The notes: a model not told the origin generated them from the sequence alone. Shown: positions 28,664 to 37,507, counted from the first letter of the stretch. The stretch is DNA of 64,000 nucleotides from Gallionellales bacterium GWA2_60_18 (GCA_001801105.1 MGWS01000024.1:19913-83912); one strand, 5' to 3'. Numbers and translations are program-made.

Positions 28664-29173
28664 CTAACCAGCTTTTGCGGTCGCCTTGCCCGCCGTTTTT
28701 GGCTGCCGCGAAGGGACTGCTTTCACCGCCTTCTTGTTGGCGCTTCCGTCGCCCTTTCCAGCCACCTTCTTCGCCGTTTTCTTGGTCGCCGGACGGGCAT
28801 GCAAAATGCCTGCGGCGATCTTGAAGATGTCGGTCTCCGTGATGATGCCGACCAGAACCTTGCCGGCGTTCAGGACGGGGAGGCTGCCGATATGGTTGAG
28901 CACCAACAGCTGGGCAGCGTGCTTCAGCTGGACGTCCTCCGATACGCAGATCGGCGGGTGTTTCATGATTTCGGCCACAGGCACCTCGGCGGACCCGAAG
29001 TTCGCAGCGGCAAGCAGCAGGTCACGCTCGGCAACGATGCCAACCACCTGGTCACCGTCGACGATCGGCAAATGATGGATGCGGTGGTTGTGCATCAAAT
29101 CGAATGCCCGGTGAAACTCGGTTTCCGGCCCGATCGTAATCACGCGTCGAGTCATGTATTGGCTAATTTTCAT
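28664..29173 (-). CDS. CBS-pair protein with lysine/alanine-rich tail
   Basis: A 169-residue protein: two CBS motifs (residues ~8-60, VITIGPETEFHRAFDLMHNHRIHHLPIVD..VVGIVAERDLL; ~72-125, PICVSEDVQLKHAAQLLVLNHIGSLPV..VGIITETDIF) and a basic C-terminal tail of about 45 residues rich in KKTAKKVA-type repeats, like histone H1-type DNA-binding tails. CBS pairs bind adenine nucleotides such as AMP, ATP or SAM, and APS metabolism nearby makes AMP/ATP sensing conceivable (speculation). It is in the same orientation as the unrecognised gene downstream. Confidence 0.82.
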   Translation of the reverse strand: MKISQYMTRRVITIGPETEFHRAFDLMHNHRIHHLPIVDGDQVVGIVAERDLLLAAANFGSAEVPVAEIMKHPPICVSEDVQLKHAAQLLVLNHIGSLPVLNAGKVLVGIITETDIFKIAAGILHARPATKKTAKKVAGKGDGSANKKAVKAVPSRQPKTAGKATAKAG

Positions 29174-29287
29174 TGTTCAGGTCTCCTGTCGTAGTCTATG
29201 GGTCTCTGCCTGGTGAATCCGCCCACGTGTCAGAGCAACTTGATCTTGCTTCTCGCTACAGACGCAAATACTTTTACCGACCATAAG

Positions 29288-29444
29288 CCGCCGATACCGA
29301 ACGTGATGAGGCCGCCCTCTTCGCGCGAGCTCACGGTCATCTTCGGATACGTGCGGGCGTGCTTCACTTCACGGCGATCAGCTCTTCGCCTGCCGGCAAC
29401 AGCGGCTTCAAATCGCCTCCGCCGTGCAGACTTGCCAATGCCAT
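29288..29444 (-). pseudogene. sat: 5' remnant of sat (truncated, frameshifted)
   Basis: From the ATG at 29444 the minus strand reads MALASLHGGGDLKPLLPAGE, clearly the sat N-terminus ([20 protein letters not shown] in the intact gene). A net 2-base insertion (GCCGTGAAGTGAAGCACG against GCCGAACTGAAGCGCG) then causes a TGA after about 26 codons. The former downstream frame is still recognisable (RTYPKMTVSSREEGGLI), and homology ends after about 51 codons. The ribosome site is also degraded. It cannot encode ATP sulfurylase; it is a fossil of the segmental duplication. Confidence 0.88.
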
Positions 29445-29523
29445 GCTCGCCCCCCGAATCCGGACCAATCGCATACAAAATATCAGTCGCGCACACTAGA
29501 GGAACATCAATCGCTCTGCGATA

Positions 29524-29587
29524 CCCCTCATGGGTTGAAGCCATCCCCCCCCTTACGGGTTATGCGTCAACCCCTCATCACGGCTAT
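29524..29587 (+). promoter_or_regulatory. Three tandem copies of the shared sulfur-gene element upstream of soeA
   Basis: CCCCTCATGGGTTGA (29524-29538), CCCCTTACGGGTTAT (29549-29563) and CCTCATCACGGCTAT (29573-29587) have 24-25-base spacing and point toward soeA; the last ends 102 bases before the start codon. The array is the duplicate of the sat array at 27188-27250 and has been kept almost unchanged. Confidence 0.65.
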
Positions 29588-29688
29588 GGCAACGCCAGAG
29601 CGTGATGCGCATACTTGCGTCCCTGAAAAACCGACCCTGTCGGCGACGCCGCTACGCCACGAAAACCACACGAACCAGCAAGCCGCCC

Positions 29689-32601
29689 ATGCCATCTGCC
29701 CCGCTGCATGATCCATTCGCCCCTCCGGTGGCGGATGCAAAAATCGAAGTCCGCAACACCACTTGCTACATGTGCGCCTGCCGCTGCGGCATCCGCGTGC
29801 ACCTGCGCAACGGCGAGGTGCGCTACATCGATGGCAACCCCGACCACCCGCTGAACAACGGCGTGATCTGCGCCAAGGGATCAAGCGGCATCATGAAACA
29901 GTATTCGCCCGCGCGGCTGACCAAGCCATTGCGCCGCAAGCCGGGGGCGGAGCGCGGGACGGGCGAATTCGAAGCGATCAGTTGGGAAGAGACCTTCACC
30001 ATCCTCGCCGAGCGCTTGGGCAAGCTGCGCGCGACCGATCCGAAGAAGTTCGCGCTGTTCACCGGGCGCGACCAGATGCAGGCGCTGACCGGATTGTTCG
30101 CGCGCCAGTACGGCACGCCCAACTACGCGGCGCACGGCGGCTTCTGTTCGGTCAACATGGCGGCGGGCATGATCTACACCATCGGCGGCTCGTTCTGGGA
30201 ATTCGGCGGCCCCGACCTGGAGCGCTCCAAACTGTTCATCATGATCGGCACGGCGGAAGACCACCATTCCAACCCGATGAAGATCGCCCTCTCCAAATTC
30301 AAGCGCGAGGGCGGCCGTTTCATCTCGATCAACCCGGTGCGCAGCGGCTATTCCGCCATCGCCGACGAGTGGGTGCCAATCCGCCCCGGCACCGACGGCG
30401 CGCTGATGCTGGCGCTGATCCACGAGATCATCGCGCTCGGGTTGTACGACCGCGATTTCCTGGTGCGCTACACCAACTCCGGGCAACTGGTGAACCTCGA
30501 TGCCGCGCACGACGAATTCGGCATGTTCGTGCGCACCGAGGTTCCGAAGGAAGAAGGTTGCTACGACCCGCAGAACAAGCTGTGGTGGGATCGCAACACC
30601 GACAAGCTGGTGGTCACTCACACCGAAGGGGCCGACCCGTACCTGCTGGGCGAATTCAAATTGGCCGACGGCACGCCGGTCAAGCCCGCGTTCCAGCTGC
30701 TGCAGGACCGCGTCAAGGACTACACGCCCGAGTGGGCGGAGCAGATCACCGGCATCCCGGCCGCGACCATCCGCCGCCTCGCGCACGAGATGGGTATCAC
30801 CGCGCGCGACCAGAAGATCGAGTTGCCGATCGCCTGGACCGATTCATGGGGCAAGGAACACGACACCGTCACCGGCAATCCGGTGTCGTTCCACGCGATG
30901 CGCGGACTGGCCGCGCACTCCAACGGCTTCCACACGATACGCGCGCTGTCTATTTTGATGACGCTGCTGGGCACGATTGATAGGCCCGGCGGCTTCCGTC
31001 ACAAGACGCCGTTCCCGCGCCCCATTCCGCCCTGCGCGCGCACGCCGAACGACCCGCGCGCGGTGCAGCCGAACACGCCGCTGGACGGCATGGCGCTGGG
31101 CTGGCCGTCCGACCCGGACGACCTGTTCGTCAATGCCGACGGCAGTCCGGTGCGCATCGACAAGGCGTTCTCCTGGGAATATCCGCTGTCGGTGCATGGC
31201 ATGATGCACAACGTCATCACCAACGCCTGGCGCGGCGACCCCTACAAGATCGACACGCTGCTGCTATTCATGGCCAACATGGCGTGGAACTCTTCCATGA
31301 ACACCAGCGAAGTGCGCAACATGCTCACCGACAAGGACGAGGACGGCGAGTACAAGATCCCGTTCATCGTGGTGTGCGATGCGTTCCATTCCGAGACTAC
31401 CGCGTTCGCCGACCTGATACTGCCGGACACGACCTATCTGGAACGCCATGACGTGATGTCGATGCTCGATCGTCCGATCTCGGAATTCGACGGCCCGGTG
31501 GATTCGGTGCGCATCCCGGTGCTGCCGCCGACCGGCGAATGCAAGCCGTTCCAGGAAGTGCTGATCGAACTCGGCACGCGCCTCAAGCTGCCCGCCTTCG
31601 CCGACAAGGACGGCAAGCGCAAGTACCGCGACTATCCCGACTTCATCGTCAACTGGGAGACTGCGCCGGGTTCCGGCATCGGTTTTCTGTCCGGCTGGCG
31701 CGGCAAGGGCGGCGAGAAATCCATCAAGGGCGAGCCGAACCCGAACCAGTGGGAGATGTACGCCAAAAATGATTGCGTGCATCACCATAAATTGCCGCGC
31801 TCCTACCAATACATGCGCAACTGGAACAAGGGCTACCTCGAATGGTCGCGGCACAGCGGCATCACGCGTTATGCCGAACCGATCCTGATCCACCTGTATT
31901 CAGAAGTGTTGCAGAAGTTTCGCCTTGCCGCTCAGGGCAGGAGCATCACGCGCCAGCCGCCCGCGCATCTGGCTAAACGCATCGAGACCTTCTTCGATCC
32001 GCTGCCGTTCTACTACGAGCCGCTGGAAGTGCAGACCAGCGACAAACTCAAATATCCACTCACCGCGCTGACCCAGCGCCCGATGGCGATGTACCACTCG
32101 TGGGATTCGCAGAACGCCTGGCTGCGCCAGATCCACGCGCACAACTATCTGCATGTCAACTCGCGCACCGCACGGGATGCGGGCATCGCCGACGGCGACT
32201 GGATCTGGTGCGAATCGCAATGGGGCAAGGTGCGCTGCATGGCGCGCTACAGCGAAGCGGTCGAGCCGGGCACGGTGTGGACCTGGAATGCGATCGGCAA
32301 AGCTGCCGGCGCGTGGAACCTGGCGCCGGATGCGAACGAATCGCAGCAGGGCTTCCTGCTCAATCACGTGATCTCGGAAGAGTTGCCGGCGCAAGCGGAC
32401 GGCAAGCGCTACTCCAACTCCGACCCCATCACCGGACAAGCGGCCTGGTACGACGTGCGCGTGCGCATCTACAAGGCCGAAGCGGGCGAGCCGGAACAGA
32501 CCTCGCCGCAATTCAGACCCATGAAGCCCTATCCCGGCATGAAAGAATCTCCGCGCTGGCTGGCTTATTTCGGCGGCAAGAAGAAGGGCGGTGCGAAATG
32601 A
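29689..32601 (+). CDS. soeA: Sulfite dehydrogenase SoeA, molybdopterin catalytic subunit
   Basis: A 970-residue DMSO-reductase-superfamily protein. An N-terminal 4Fe-4S site lies in TTCYMCACRCGIRV with the distal cysteine in NNGVICAKG. Mo-bisPGD binding features follow (FTGRDQMQALTGLFARQYG, FIMIGTAEDHHSNPMK, LILPDTTYLERHDVM), and the C-terminal domain has LHVNSRTARDAGIADGDW. There is no Tat signal, consistent with a cytoplasm-facing SoeABC complex that oxidises sulfite directly to sulfate with quinone as acceptor. The start at 29689 (MPSAPLHDP) is chosen by family similarity; the frame is open to 29602 and no strong ribosome site is visible. The TauE exporter downstream supports the sulfite role. 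Confidence 0.9.
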   Translation: MPSAPLHDPFAPPVADAKIEVRNTTCYMCACRCGIRVHLRNGEVRYIDGNPDHPLNNGVICAKGSSGIMKQYSPARLTKPLRRKPGAERGTGEFEAISWEETFTILAERLGKLRATDPKKFALFTGRDQMQALTGLFARQYGTPNYAAHGGFCSVNMAAGMIYTIGGSFWEFGGPDLERSKLFIMIGTAEDHHSNPMKIALSKFKREGGRFISINPVRSGYSAIADEWVPIRPGTDGALMLALIHEIIALGLYDRDFLVRYTNSGQLVNLDAAHDEFGMFVRTEVPKEEGCYDPQNKLWWDRNTDKLVVTHTEGADPYLLGEFKLADGTPVKPAFQLLQDRVKDYTPEWAEQITGIPAATIRRLAHEMGITARDQKIELPIAWTDSWGKEHDTVTGNPVSFHAMRGLAAHSNGFHTIRALSILMTLLGTIDRPGGFRHKTPFPRPIPPCARTPNDPRAVQPNTPLDGMALGWPSDPDDLFVNADGSPVRIDKAFSWEYPLSVHGMMHNVITNAWRGDPYKIDTLLLFMANMAWNSSMNTSEVRNMLTDKDEDGEYKIPFIVVCDAFHSETTAFADLILPDTTYLERHDVMSMLDRPISEFDGPVDSVRIPVLPPTGECKPFQEVLIELGTRLKLPAFADKDGKRKYRDYPDFIVNWETAPGSGIGFLSGWRGKGGEKSIKGEPNPNQWEMYAKNDCVHHHKLPRSYQYMRNWNKGYLEWSRHSGITRYAEPILIHLYSEVLQKFRLAAQGRSITRQPPAHLAKRIETFFDPLPFYYEPLEVQTSDKLKYPLTALTQRPMAMYHSWDSQNAWLRQIHAHNYLHVNSRTARDAGIADGDWIWCESQWGKVRCMARYSEAVEPGTVWTWNAIGKAAGAWNLAPDANESQQGFLLNHVISEELPAQADGKRYSNSDPITGQAAWYDVRVRIYKAEAGEPEQTSPQFRPMKPYPGMKESPRWLAYFGGKKKGGAK

Positions 32602-32635
32602 CCCAACTCGGGATTATTCAATTGAAAGGCTCGCT

Positions 32636-33367
32636 ATGACCCAGCTCGCCTTGGTCATCGATTTGAATGTCTGCGTCGGCTGCCACGCCTGCGTGACCAG
32701 CTGCAAGGAATGGAACACCTCCGGCTCCGCCGGCCCGCTGTGCGACGAGAACCCCTACGGTCTCAACCCGACTGGCACCTTCTTCAACCGCGTGCAGACC
32801 TTCGAGATCGGCCAGTATCCGCACAGCGAGACGCTGCATTTCCCGAAATCCTGTTTGCATTGCGAAGACCCGCCCTGCGTGCCGGTATGTCCGACCGGCG
32901 CATCCTATAAGCGCAAGGAAGACGGCATCGTGCTGGTGGACTACGACAAGTGCATCGGCTGCAAGTATTGCAGCTGGGCCTGCCCGTACGGCGCGCGCGA
33001 ATTCGATGAGAAGCAGAAGGTGATGAAGAAATGCACGCTGTGCGTGGATCGCATCTACGACATGTCGCTGGCGGAGATCGACCGCAAACCTTCCTGCGTA
33101 AAAGCCTGTCCGACCAGCGCACGCCTGTTTGGCGACATCCACGACCCGGCATCAGCGGTGTCGCAGGCGATCCGCGAGGACGGCGGCTATGCGTTGATGC
33201 CAGAGTGGGGCACGCATCCCGCCAACCATTACCTGCCGCGCCGCAAGACCCGGCTCCAGATCCATCAGGACGAACTGGAGCGCGCCGACAATCCGCTCAA
33301 GGTGGACGGCCAGCTGCCCAAGCCGGGCAAAGGCGCGCCGTCGATGGACGATGTCTCTGCCTGGTGA
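32636..33367 (+). CDS. soeB: Sulfite dehydrogenase SoeB, iron-sulfur subunit
   Basis: A 243-residue ferredoxin-type subunit with four cysteine clusters: CVGCHACVTSCKEW, CLHCEDPPCVPVCPTGA, CIGCKYCSWACPYG and CTLCVDR...CVKACP, as in DmsB/PsrB/SoeB. It relays electrons from SoeA to SoeC. The ATG at 32636 is preceded by TTGAAAGGC. Between soeA and soeB, a tiny frame from 32598 begins with the same bases (ATGACCCA.CTCG) as soeB, so the soeB 5' end seems to be locally duplicated. Confidence 0.92.
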   Translation: MTQLALVIDLNVCVGCHACVTSCKEWNTSGSAGPLCDENPYGLNPTGTFFNRVQTFEIGQYPHSETLHFPKSCLHCEDPPCVPVCPTGASYKRKEDGIVLVDYDKCIGCKYCSWACPYGAREFDEKQKVMKKCTLCVDRIYDMSLAEIDRKPSCVKACPTSARLFGDIHDPASAVSQAIREDGGYALMPEWGTHPANHYLPRRKTRLQIHQDELERADNPLKVDGQLPKPGKGAPSMDDVSAW

Positions 33368-33395
33368 TGAAGCAACCTGTTAAAAACGGCATATT

Positions 33396-34367
33396 ATGAA
33401 ACCAGCTTTTTCAGTCATTTTTCTGACTACCCTGATCGGCGCCGGGCAAGGGTTGTTCCTCGCGCTGTTCACGCATCAATCGTATGCGCTGTTCGGTTTG
33501 CTACCGATGCTGCCGGATGATTTCTACGGTTACGGCAGCCTGCTGGCCTTGCTGTTCCTGGCGGGCGGTCTGGTCGCGTCGTTCTTCCACCTCGGACGCC
33601 CCGAACGCGCCTGGCGTTCGGCGGCACAGTGGCGCACTTCCTGGCTGTCGCGCGAGGTCATCGCGCTGCCCGCGTTCATGGGCGCAGTGTTGTTCTATGG
33701 CGCGGCGCATCTGCTCGGCTGGAAGCCGGTGCTGATGACCTTGTCCGACGGCTCGGCAGTCGATCTCAGCATCGCGCTGGGTGTCGCCGGCATGCTGCTG
33801 GCCTTCGTGCTATTCATTTGCACCGCGATGATCTACGCCTGCCTGCGCTTCCTGCGCGAGTGGCACAGCCCGCTGACCGTCATCAACTACATCCTGCTCG
33901 GCGGTGCCTCCGGCTTCACGCTGGCGGCGGCATTCGCCGCGCTGGCGGCACCGTCGCAAGCCAACTTCTTCGGCGGCTGGGCGATCATCATCACCTTGCT
34001 GGCGTTCGCCGGACGCGCTGCATCGCTGGCGCGCAACGCGCGCCTGAAACCGAAATCCACGATGCAGACCGCCATCGGCATCAAGCATCCATACATCGTG
34101 CAGCGCTCGATGGGTTCGATGGGTGGCTCGTTCAATACGCGCGAATTTTTCCACAGCAAGAGCGCCACATACTTGCGCGCGATCAAACCGGCTTTCCTGC
34201 TGCTGGCTTTCGCGGCACCGCTGGCCTTGCTGGCGCTCGGCATGTTCACGCCGGCGTTGCTTGGTGTCGCGTTCATACTCCAGTACATCGGCCTGCTGGC
34301 CGAACGCTGGTTGTTCTTCGCGCAGGCCAACCACCCGCAAAACCTTTACTACCAGACCATAGGTTGA
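33396..34367 (+). CDS. soeC: Sulfite dehydrogenase SoeC, membrane anchor
   Basis: A 323-residue membrane protein of the DmsC/SoeC type with about eight helices. It begins MKPAFSVIFLTTLIGAGQGLFLALF and includes SFFHLGRPERAWRSAAQWRTSWLSREV, the diagnostic DmsC motif around helices 2-3. It anchors SoeAB and delivers electrons to quinone. It follows soeB after 28 bases and precedes the TauE gene by 25 bases. Confidence 0.92.
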   Translation: MKPAFSVIFLTTLIGAGQGLFLALFTHQSYALFGLLPMLPDDFYGYGSLLALLFLAGGLVASFFHLGRPERAWRSAAQWRTSWLSREVIALPAFMGAVLFYGAAHLLGWKPVLMTLSDGSAVDLSIALGVAGMLLAFVLFICTAMIYACLRFLREWHSPLTVINYILLGGASGFTLAAAFAALAAPSQANFFGGWAIIITLLAFAGRAASLARNARLKPKSTMQTAIGIKHPYIVQRSMGSMGGSFNTREFFHSKSATYLRAIKPAFLLLAFAAPLALLALGMFTPALLGVAFILQYIGLLAERWLFFAQANHPQNLYYQTIG

Positions 34368-34392
34368 ATTCCGATGACCGAGGAATATTCTG

Positions 34393-35373
34393 ATGTTGAA
34401 TGAAGCTGTTTCCAGACTGCGCAATGCCGGCAGCTTGCTCAATGCCAACGCATTGCTGCTGTTGCTTGGATTGACGCTGTTCACGGCAGGCGCATATGCC
34501 GCCGAAGCCTTGCCCGCAGGTGATGGTATGCCGTGGTGGGGCTGGGCATTGGCGCTGTTCGTCACCTGCTTCTTTCTGGGCATCGTCGCCGTCCCTTCCG
34601 GCGTGGGCGGGGGGGTGCTGTTCGTGCCCATCGTCGGCGGCTTCTTCCCGTTCCATCTCGATTTCGTGCGCGGCGCCGGCTTGCTGGTCGCCCTGGCGAG
34701 CGCGCTGGCGGCCGGCCCCTCGCTGTTGCGCGGCGGGCTGGCCAACTTGCGTCTGGCGTTGCCGCTGGCAGTGCTGGCCTCCGCCAGCTCCATCGCCGGC
34801 GCGATGATCGGCCTCGCCATTCCGGCCAATCTGGTGCAGATCGCGCTGGGTGTCACCATCCTCGGTATCGTGGTATTGATGGCGACCGCCAAGAAATCCG
34901 AATTTCCCGAAGTGCCTGCGCCGGATAAATTATCCAGCGCTTTGGCCATGCACGGCATCTTCCATGACGCGTCGCGCGGGCAGAATATCTCCTGGCAAGT
35001 CCACCGCACCGCGCAGGGTCTGCTGCTGTTCATCGGCATCGGTTTTCTCGCCGGATTGTTCGGCATGGGCGCGGGCTGGGCCAATGTGCCGGTGCTGAAC
35101 CTGCTGATGGGCGCGCCGCTCAAGGTCTCCGCCGGGACATCGAGTTTCATCCTGACATTGGTGGATTCCTCGGCGGCATGGATCTATCTCAACAAGGGCG
35201 CGGTGCTGGCGATGATCGCTGTGCCGTCGGTGATCGGCATGATGCTGGGTGCGATGATCGGCGCGCGCCTGCTGCATGTATTGAAGGCCTCCGTGGTGCG
35301 CAGGCTGGTCATCTCGCTACTGCTGTTCGCCGGGTTGCGCGCGCTGCTCAAAGGACTGGGGATCTGGCTATGA
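34393..35373 (+). CDS. tauE: TauE/SafE-family sulfite/anion exporter
   Basis: A 326-residue membrane protein with about eight transmembrane helices and the TauE/SafE hallmarks: VPSGVGGGVLFVPIVGGFFP in the first repeat and GLFGMGAGWANVPVLNLLMGAPLKVSAGTSSF in the second, forming an internal duplication. Located directly after soeC, it probably exports sulfite or sulfate (context inference). A hydrophilic loop of about 50 residues separates the two halves. The stop overlaps the next gene (ATGA). Confidence 0.85.
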   Translation: MLNEAVSRLRNAGSLLNANALLLLLGLTLFTAGAYAAEALPAGDGMPWWGWALALFVTCFFLGIVAVPSGVGGGVLFVPIVGGFFPFHLDFVRGAGLLVALASALAAGPSLLRGGLANLRLALPLAVLASASSIAGAMIGLAIPANLVQIALGVTILGIVVLMATAKKSEFPEVPAPDKLSSALAMHGIFHDASRGQNISWQVHRTAQGLLLFIGIGFLAGLFGMGAGWANVPVLNLLMGAPLKVSAGTSSFILTLVDSSAAWIYLNKGAVLAMIAVPSVIGMMLGAMIGARLLHVLKASVVRRLVISLLLFAGLRALLKGLGIWL

Positions 35374-35789
35374 ACACCAACGACAACTCGCATATTTCCG
35401 TCGAACAACAACGTTACGCCACCTTGCTGAACTGGGGCGCGCGTTCCGGCCTGGCGATACTGGCGGCCAGTTTCCTTGCCTATGTGTTCGGCTGGCTGCC
35501 CGCGCATGTGCCGGTGGAGCAGCTGCCCAATGTATGGAATCTGCCAGTGGGCGAGTATCTCAAACAGACGGACAGCCCGACCGGATGGGCCTGGCTGGGC
35601 AGATTGGGCGAAGGCGATTATGCCGGACTGTTCGGTATCGCATGGCTGTCCGGTTGCTCGTTGGTCTGCCTGCTGGCGGTGATGCCGATCTATGCACGGC
35701 GCGGCGACCGGATGTTCGTGGCGATCTGCGTGATCGCTCTGCTGGTGCAGCTGGCAGCGGCTTCGGGTATGCTGCATTCGGGACATTGA
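35370..35789 (+). CDS. Membrane protein coupled to the TauE exporter
   Basis: A 139-residue protein with three predicted membrane segments (SGLAILAASFLAYVFGW; LFGIAWLSGCSLVCLLAVMPIYA; MFVAICVIALLVQLAAASGML). The ATG overlaps the tauE stop by 4 bases, so it is translationally coupled. DUF1634-like small membrane proteins often accompany TauE/SafE exporters; this protein is similar in size and context, but I cannot confirm the family. A helper subunit of the exporter is a reasonable guess. Confidence 0.65.
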   Translation: MNTNDNSHISVEQQRYATLLNWGARSGLAILAASFLAYVFGWLPAHVPVEQLPNVWNLPVGEYLKQTDSPTGWAWLGRLGEGDYAGLFGIAWLSGCSLVCLLAVMPIYARRGDRMFVAICVIALLVQLAAASGMLHSGH

Positions 35790-35793
35790 TGAG

Positions 35794-36621
35794 ATGAGTA
35801 CCTATCCTTTTGAACGCATCCTGCTGGCGACCGAACTCACCGAGTTCGATGTCGGTGCCGAGCGCATCGCGTTCGCGATGGCAAAACATTGCGCAGTACC
35901 GTTGCGCGCCGTCGTACCGATAGCCAGCAACCCCGAATACGAGGCAGCGGCGCCGCAACTATCCTTGCGCGAAGACCAGCTGGCGGCTGAGGAGATCGTC
36001 TTGTTGCGCGAGCGCGCCAAAGCGGCCGGGGTGGAGCTTGAGGTGCTAGTGCGGCACGGCACGGAGGCGCATCGCGAGATCGTGGAAGAAGCCAAGTCAA
36101 CGCGTACCGACCTGATCGTCATCCGTCGTCGCGGCAAGCAAGGTTTTCTCGCCCAGCTGCTGGTCGGCGAAATGGTCAGCAAGGTGATCCGCGATGCCCA
36201 CTGTTGCGTGTTGACCGTGCCGCGTAACGCGGAGTTCTGGCAGCACGAGATACTGGCTTCGGTCGGCGATACGCCGCTCGCACAGGAGATCGCCAAGCTG
36301 GCCGGCGGCATCGCCGCCGCATGCGACCTGCCGCTGACCATCGTCGGCATCGCCGAGCGGCAAGATGCGCGGAGCCGAGCCGAGAGCCTCAACACCCTGT
36401 ATGTCGCGCTCGCCTCGGCCTTGGCCAAACGCGTGCAAGGGCGAGTCTGCGATGGCGATCCGGCAGCGCAAACCAATGCCGTTGCCAGGGAGATATCTGC
36501 CGACCTGGTCATCATCGGGCGGCAACGCTACCACCTGCTCCCCTTCATGCACGGCAAGACCAGCATCATGCAGAAGATCATCGGCGCCAATGAGGTGCCG
36601 ACGCTGGTGGTGCCTTCATAA
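35794..36621 (+). CDS. Tandem universal stress protein (UspA)
   Basis: A 275-residue protein with two Usp domains. Domain 1 (~5-145) has YPFERILLATELTEFDVGAERIAFAMA and VIRRRGKQGFLAQLLVGEMVSKVIRDAHCCVLTVP. Domain 2 (~150-275) ends VIIGRQRYHLLPFMHGKTSIMQKIIGANEVPTLVVP; its ATP-loop GxxGx9G(S/T) is degenerate. It is 4 bases downstream of the TauE-associated membrane protein and closes the soe operon. Usp proteins respond to energy or redox stress; the partner is unknown. Confidence 0.85.
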   Translation: MSTYPFERILLATELTEFDVGAERIAFAMAKHCAVPLRAVVPIASNPEYEAAAPQLSLREDQLAAEEIVLLRERAKAAGVELEVLVRHGTEAHREIVEEAKSTRTDLIVIRRRGKQGFLAQLLVGEMVSKVIRDAHCCVLTVPRNAEFWQHEILASVGDTPLAQEIAKLAGGIAAACDLPLTIVGIAERQDARSRAESLNTLYVALASALAKRVQGRVCDGDPAAQTNAVAREISADLVIIGRQRYHLLPFMHGKTSIMQKIIGANEVPTLVVPS

Positions 36622-36638
36622 GCATTTGCTGAAAGATA

Positions 36639-36675
36639 ACCCCAACGGGCTATCTTTTTCACCCGTCGTGGGTAT
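36639..36675 (+). promoter_or_regulatory. Two tandem copies of the shared sulfur-gene element upstream of tusA
   Basis: ACCCCAACGGGCTAT (36639-36653) and ACCCGTCGTGGGTAT (36661-36675) stand 22 bases apart and point toward tusA, ending 101 bases before its start. They are an imperfect match to the elements at sqr, sat, soe and dsr. Confidence 0.6.
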
Positions 36676-36775
36676 GGACGCTGACAAGGCGGCTATTCCT
36701 ATAATGCGCGGCGCATCGCAACCATTGATACAATTATTTTTAGCGGCAATTTATTAACTCGCAGGAGATGAAAAA

Positions 36776-37003
36776 ATGAATTTTGATAAAGAGTTTGACG
36801 CCAGCGGCATGTCTTGTCCTTTGCCTATCGTGAAGACCAAGAAAGCGCTCACCGACATGGCTTCCGGGCAAGTGCTGCGCGTGATCGCCACCGACTGCGG
36901 CGCAGTGAAGGATATGCAGGCGTTCGCCGACCAGACCGGCAATACCCTGGTTTCCTCCACAGAAGAAGGCGGCAAGTACATCTTCTTCATGAAGAAGAAA
37001 TAA
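36776..37003 (+). CDS. tusA: TusA-family sulfur carrier
   Basis: A 75-residue TusA with the active cysteine in FDASGMSCPLPIVKTKKAL (about residue 13) and VIATDCGAVKDMQAFADQTGN. It carries sulfur as a cysteine persulfide between sulfurtransferases. AGGAGATGAAAAA precedes the ATG. It is followed after 33 bases by dsrE2, the pair that in sulfur oxidisers shuttles sulfane sulfur toward DsrEFH/DsrC or sHdr. Confidence 0.93.
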   Translation: MNFDKEFDASGMSCPLPIVKTKKALTDMASGQVLRVIATDCGAVKDMQAFADQTGNTLVSSTEEGGKYIFFMKKK

Positions 37004-37036
37004 AACTTCCCAACCCACTCGCATAGGGGCAAAAGC

Positions 37037-37507
37037 ATGACAACCAAAAAAATGGCGATCATCGCCACCAAGGGCACGCTGGATATGGCGTATCCGCCGT
37101 TCATCCTGGCCTCCACCGCCGCCGCGCTCGGCTACGACGTGCAGATATTCTTCACCTTCTACGGCCTGCAACTGCTGCGCAAGGATCTGTCCGACGTGAA
37201 GATCAGCCCGCTCGCCAACCCGGCGATGCCGATGCCGGTGCCGATGCCGGTGATGGTGCAGATGCTGCCCGGCATGGAAACGATGGCCACCGCGATGATG
37301 AAACAGAAGCTCAAGAAGCACGGCGTTGCCTCGCTGGAAGAGCTGCGCGACCTGTGCCTGGAAGCGGATGTGAAATTCATCGCCTGCCAGATGACCGTCG
37401 ATCTGTTCGAGTTCGACAAGAGCGAATTCATCGACAACGTCGAATACGGCGGCGCATCGATGTTCTTCGGCTTCGCGGGAGAGACCGACATCTGCCTGTT
37501 CGTTTAA
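37037..37507 (+). CDS. dsrE2: DsrE2-type sulfurtransferase
   Basis: A 156-residue DsrE/DsrF-like protein: MAIIATKGTLDMAYPPFILASTAAALGYDVQIFFTFYGLQ at the N-terminus, a Met/Pro-rich PAMPMPVPMPVMVQMLPGM segment and a C-terminal VKFIACQMTVDLFEF containing the conserved cysteine. The family (DsrE2/peroxiredoxin-like) works with TusA and rhodanese in cytoplasmic sulfur trafficking. The hydrophobic Met/Pro-rich segment may allow membrane contact. Confidence 0.88.
   Translation: MTTKKMAIIATKGTLDMAYPPFILASTAAALGYDVQIFFTFYGLQLLRKDLSDVKISPLANPAMPMPVPMPVMVQMLPGMETMATAMMKQKLKKHGVASLEELRDLCLEADVKFIACQMTVDLFEFDKSEFIDNVEYGGASMFFGFAGETDICLFV

Larger units (their letters stand above)
29288..29589. repeat. 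Segmental duplication, copy B (sat remnant plus promoter)
   Basis: These 302 bases are the second copy of 26954-27252, with scattered substitutions and small indels. They end 99 bases before the soeA start. Divergence is higher in the former coding part than in the stretch 29476-29550, where runs of 20 or more bases are unchanged. Confidence 0.9.

Noticed and set aside
29230..29544. A 104-codon minus-strand frame before soeA
   Set aside because: It reads through the degraded sat 5' duplicate in a wrong frame for most of its length. The pseudogene explains it.
32598..32638. Mini-frame MTQLGIIQLKGSL between soeA and soeB
   Set aside because: Its first bases repeat the soeB start, but it ends after 13 codons and has no coding evidence. 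Probably a local duplication.
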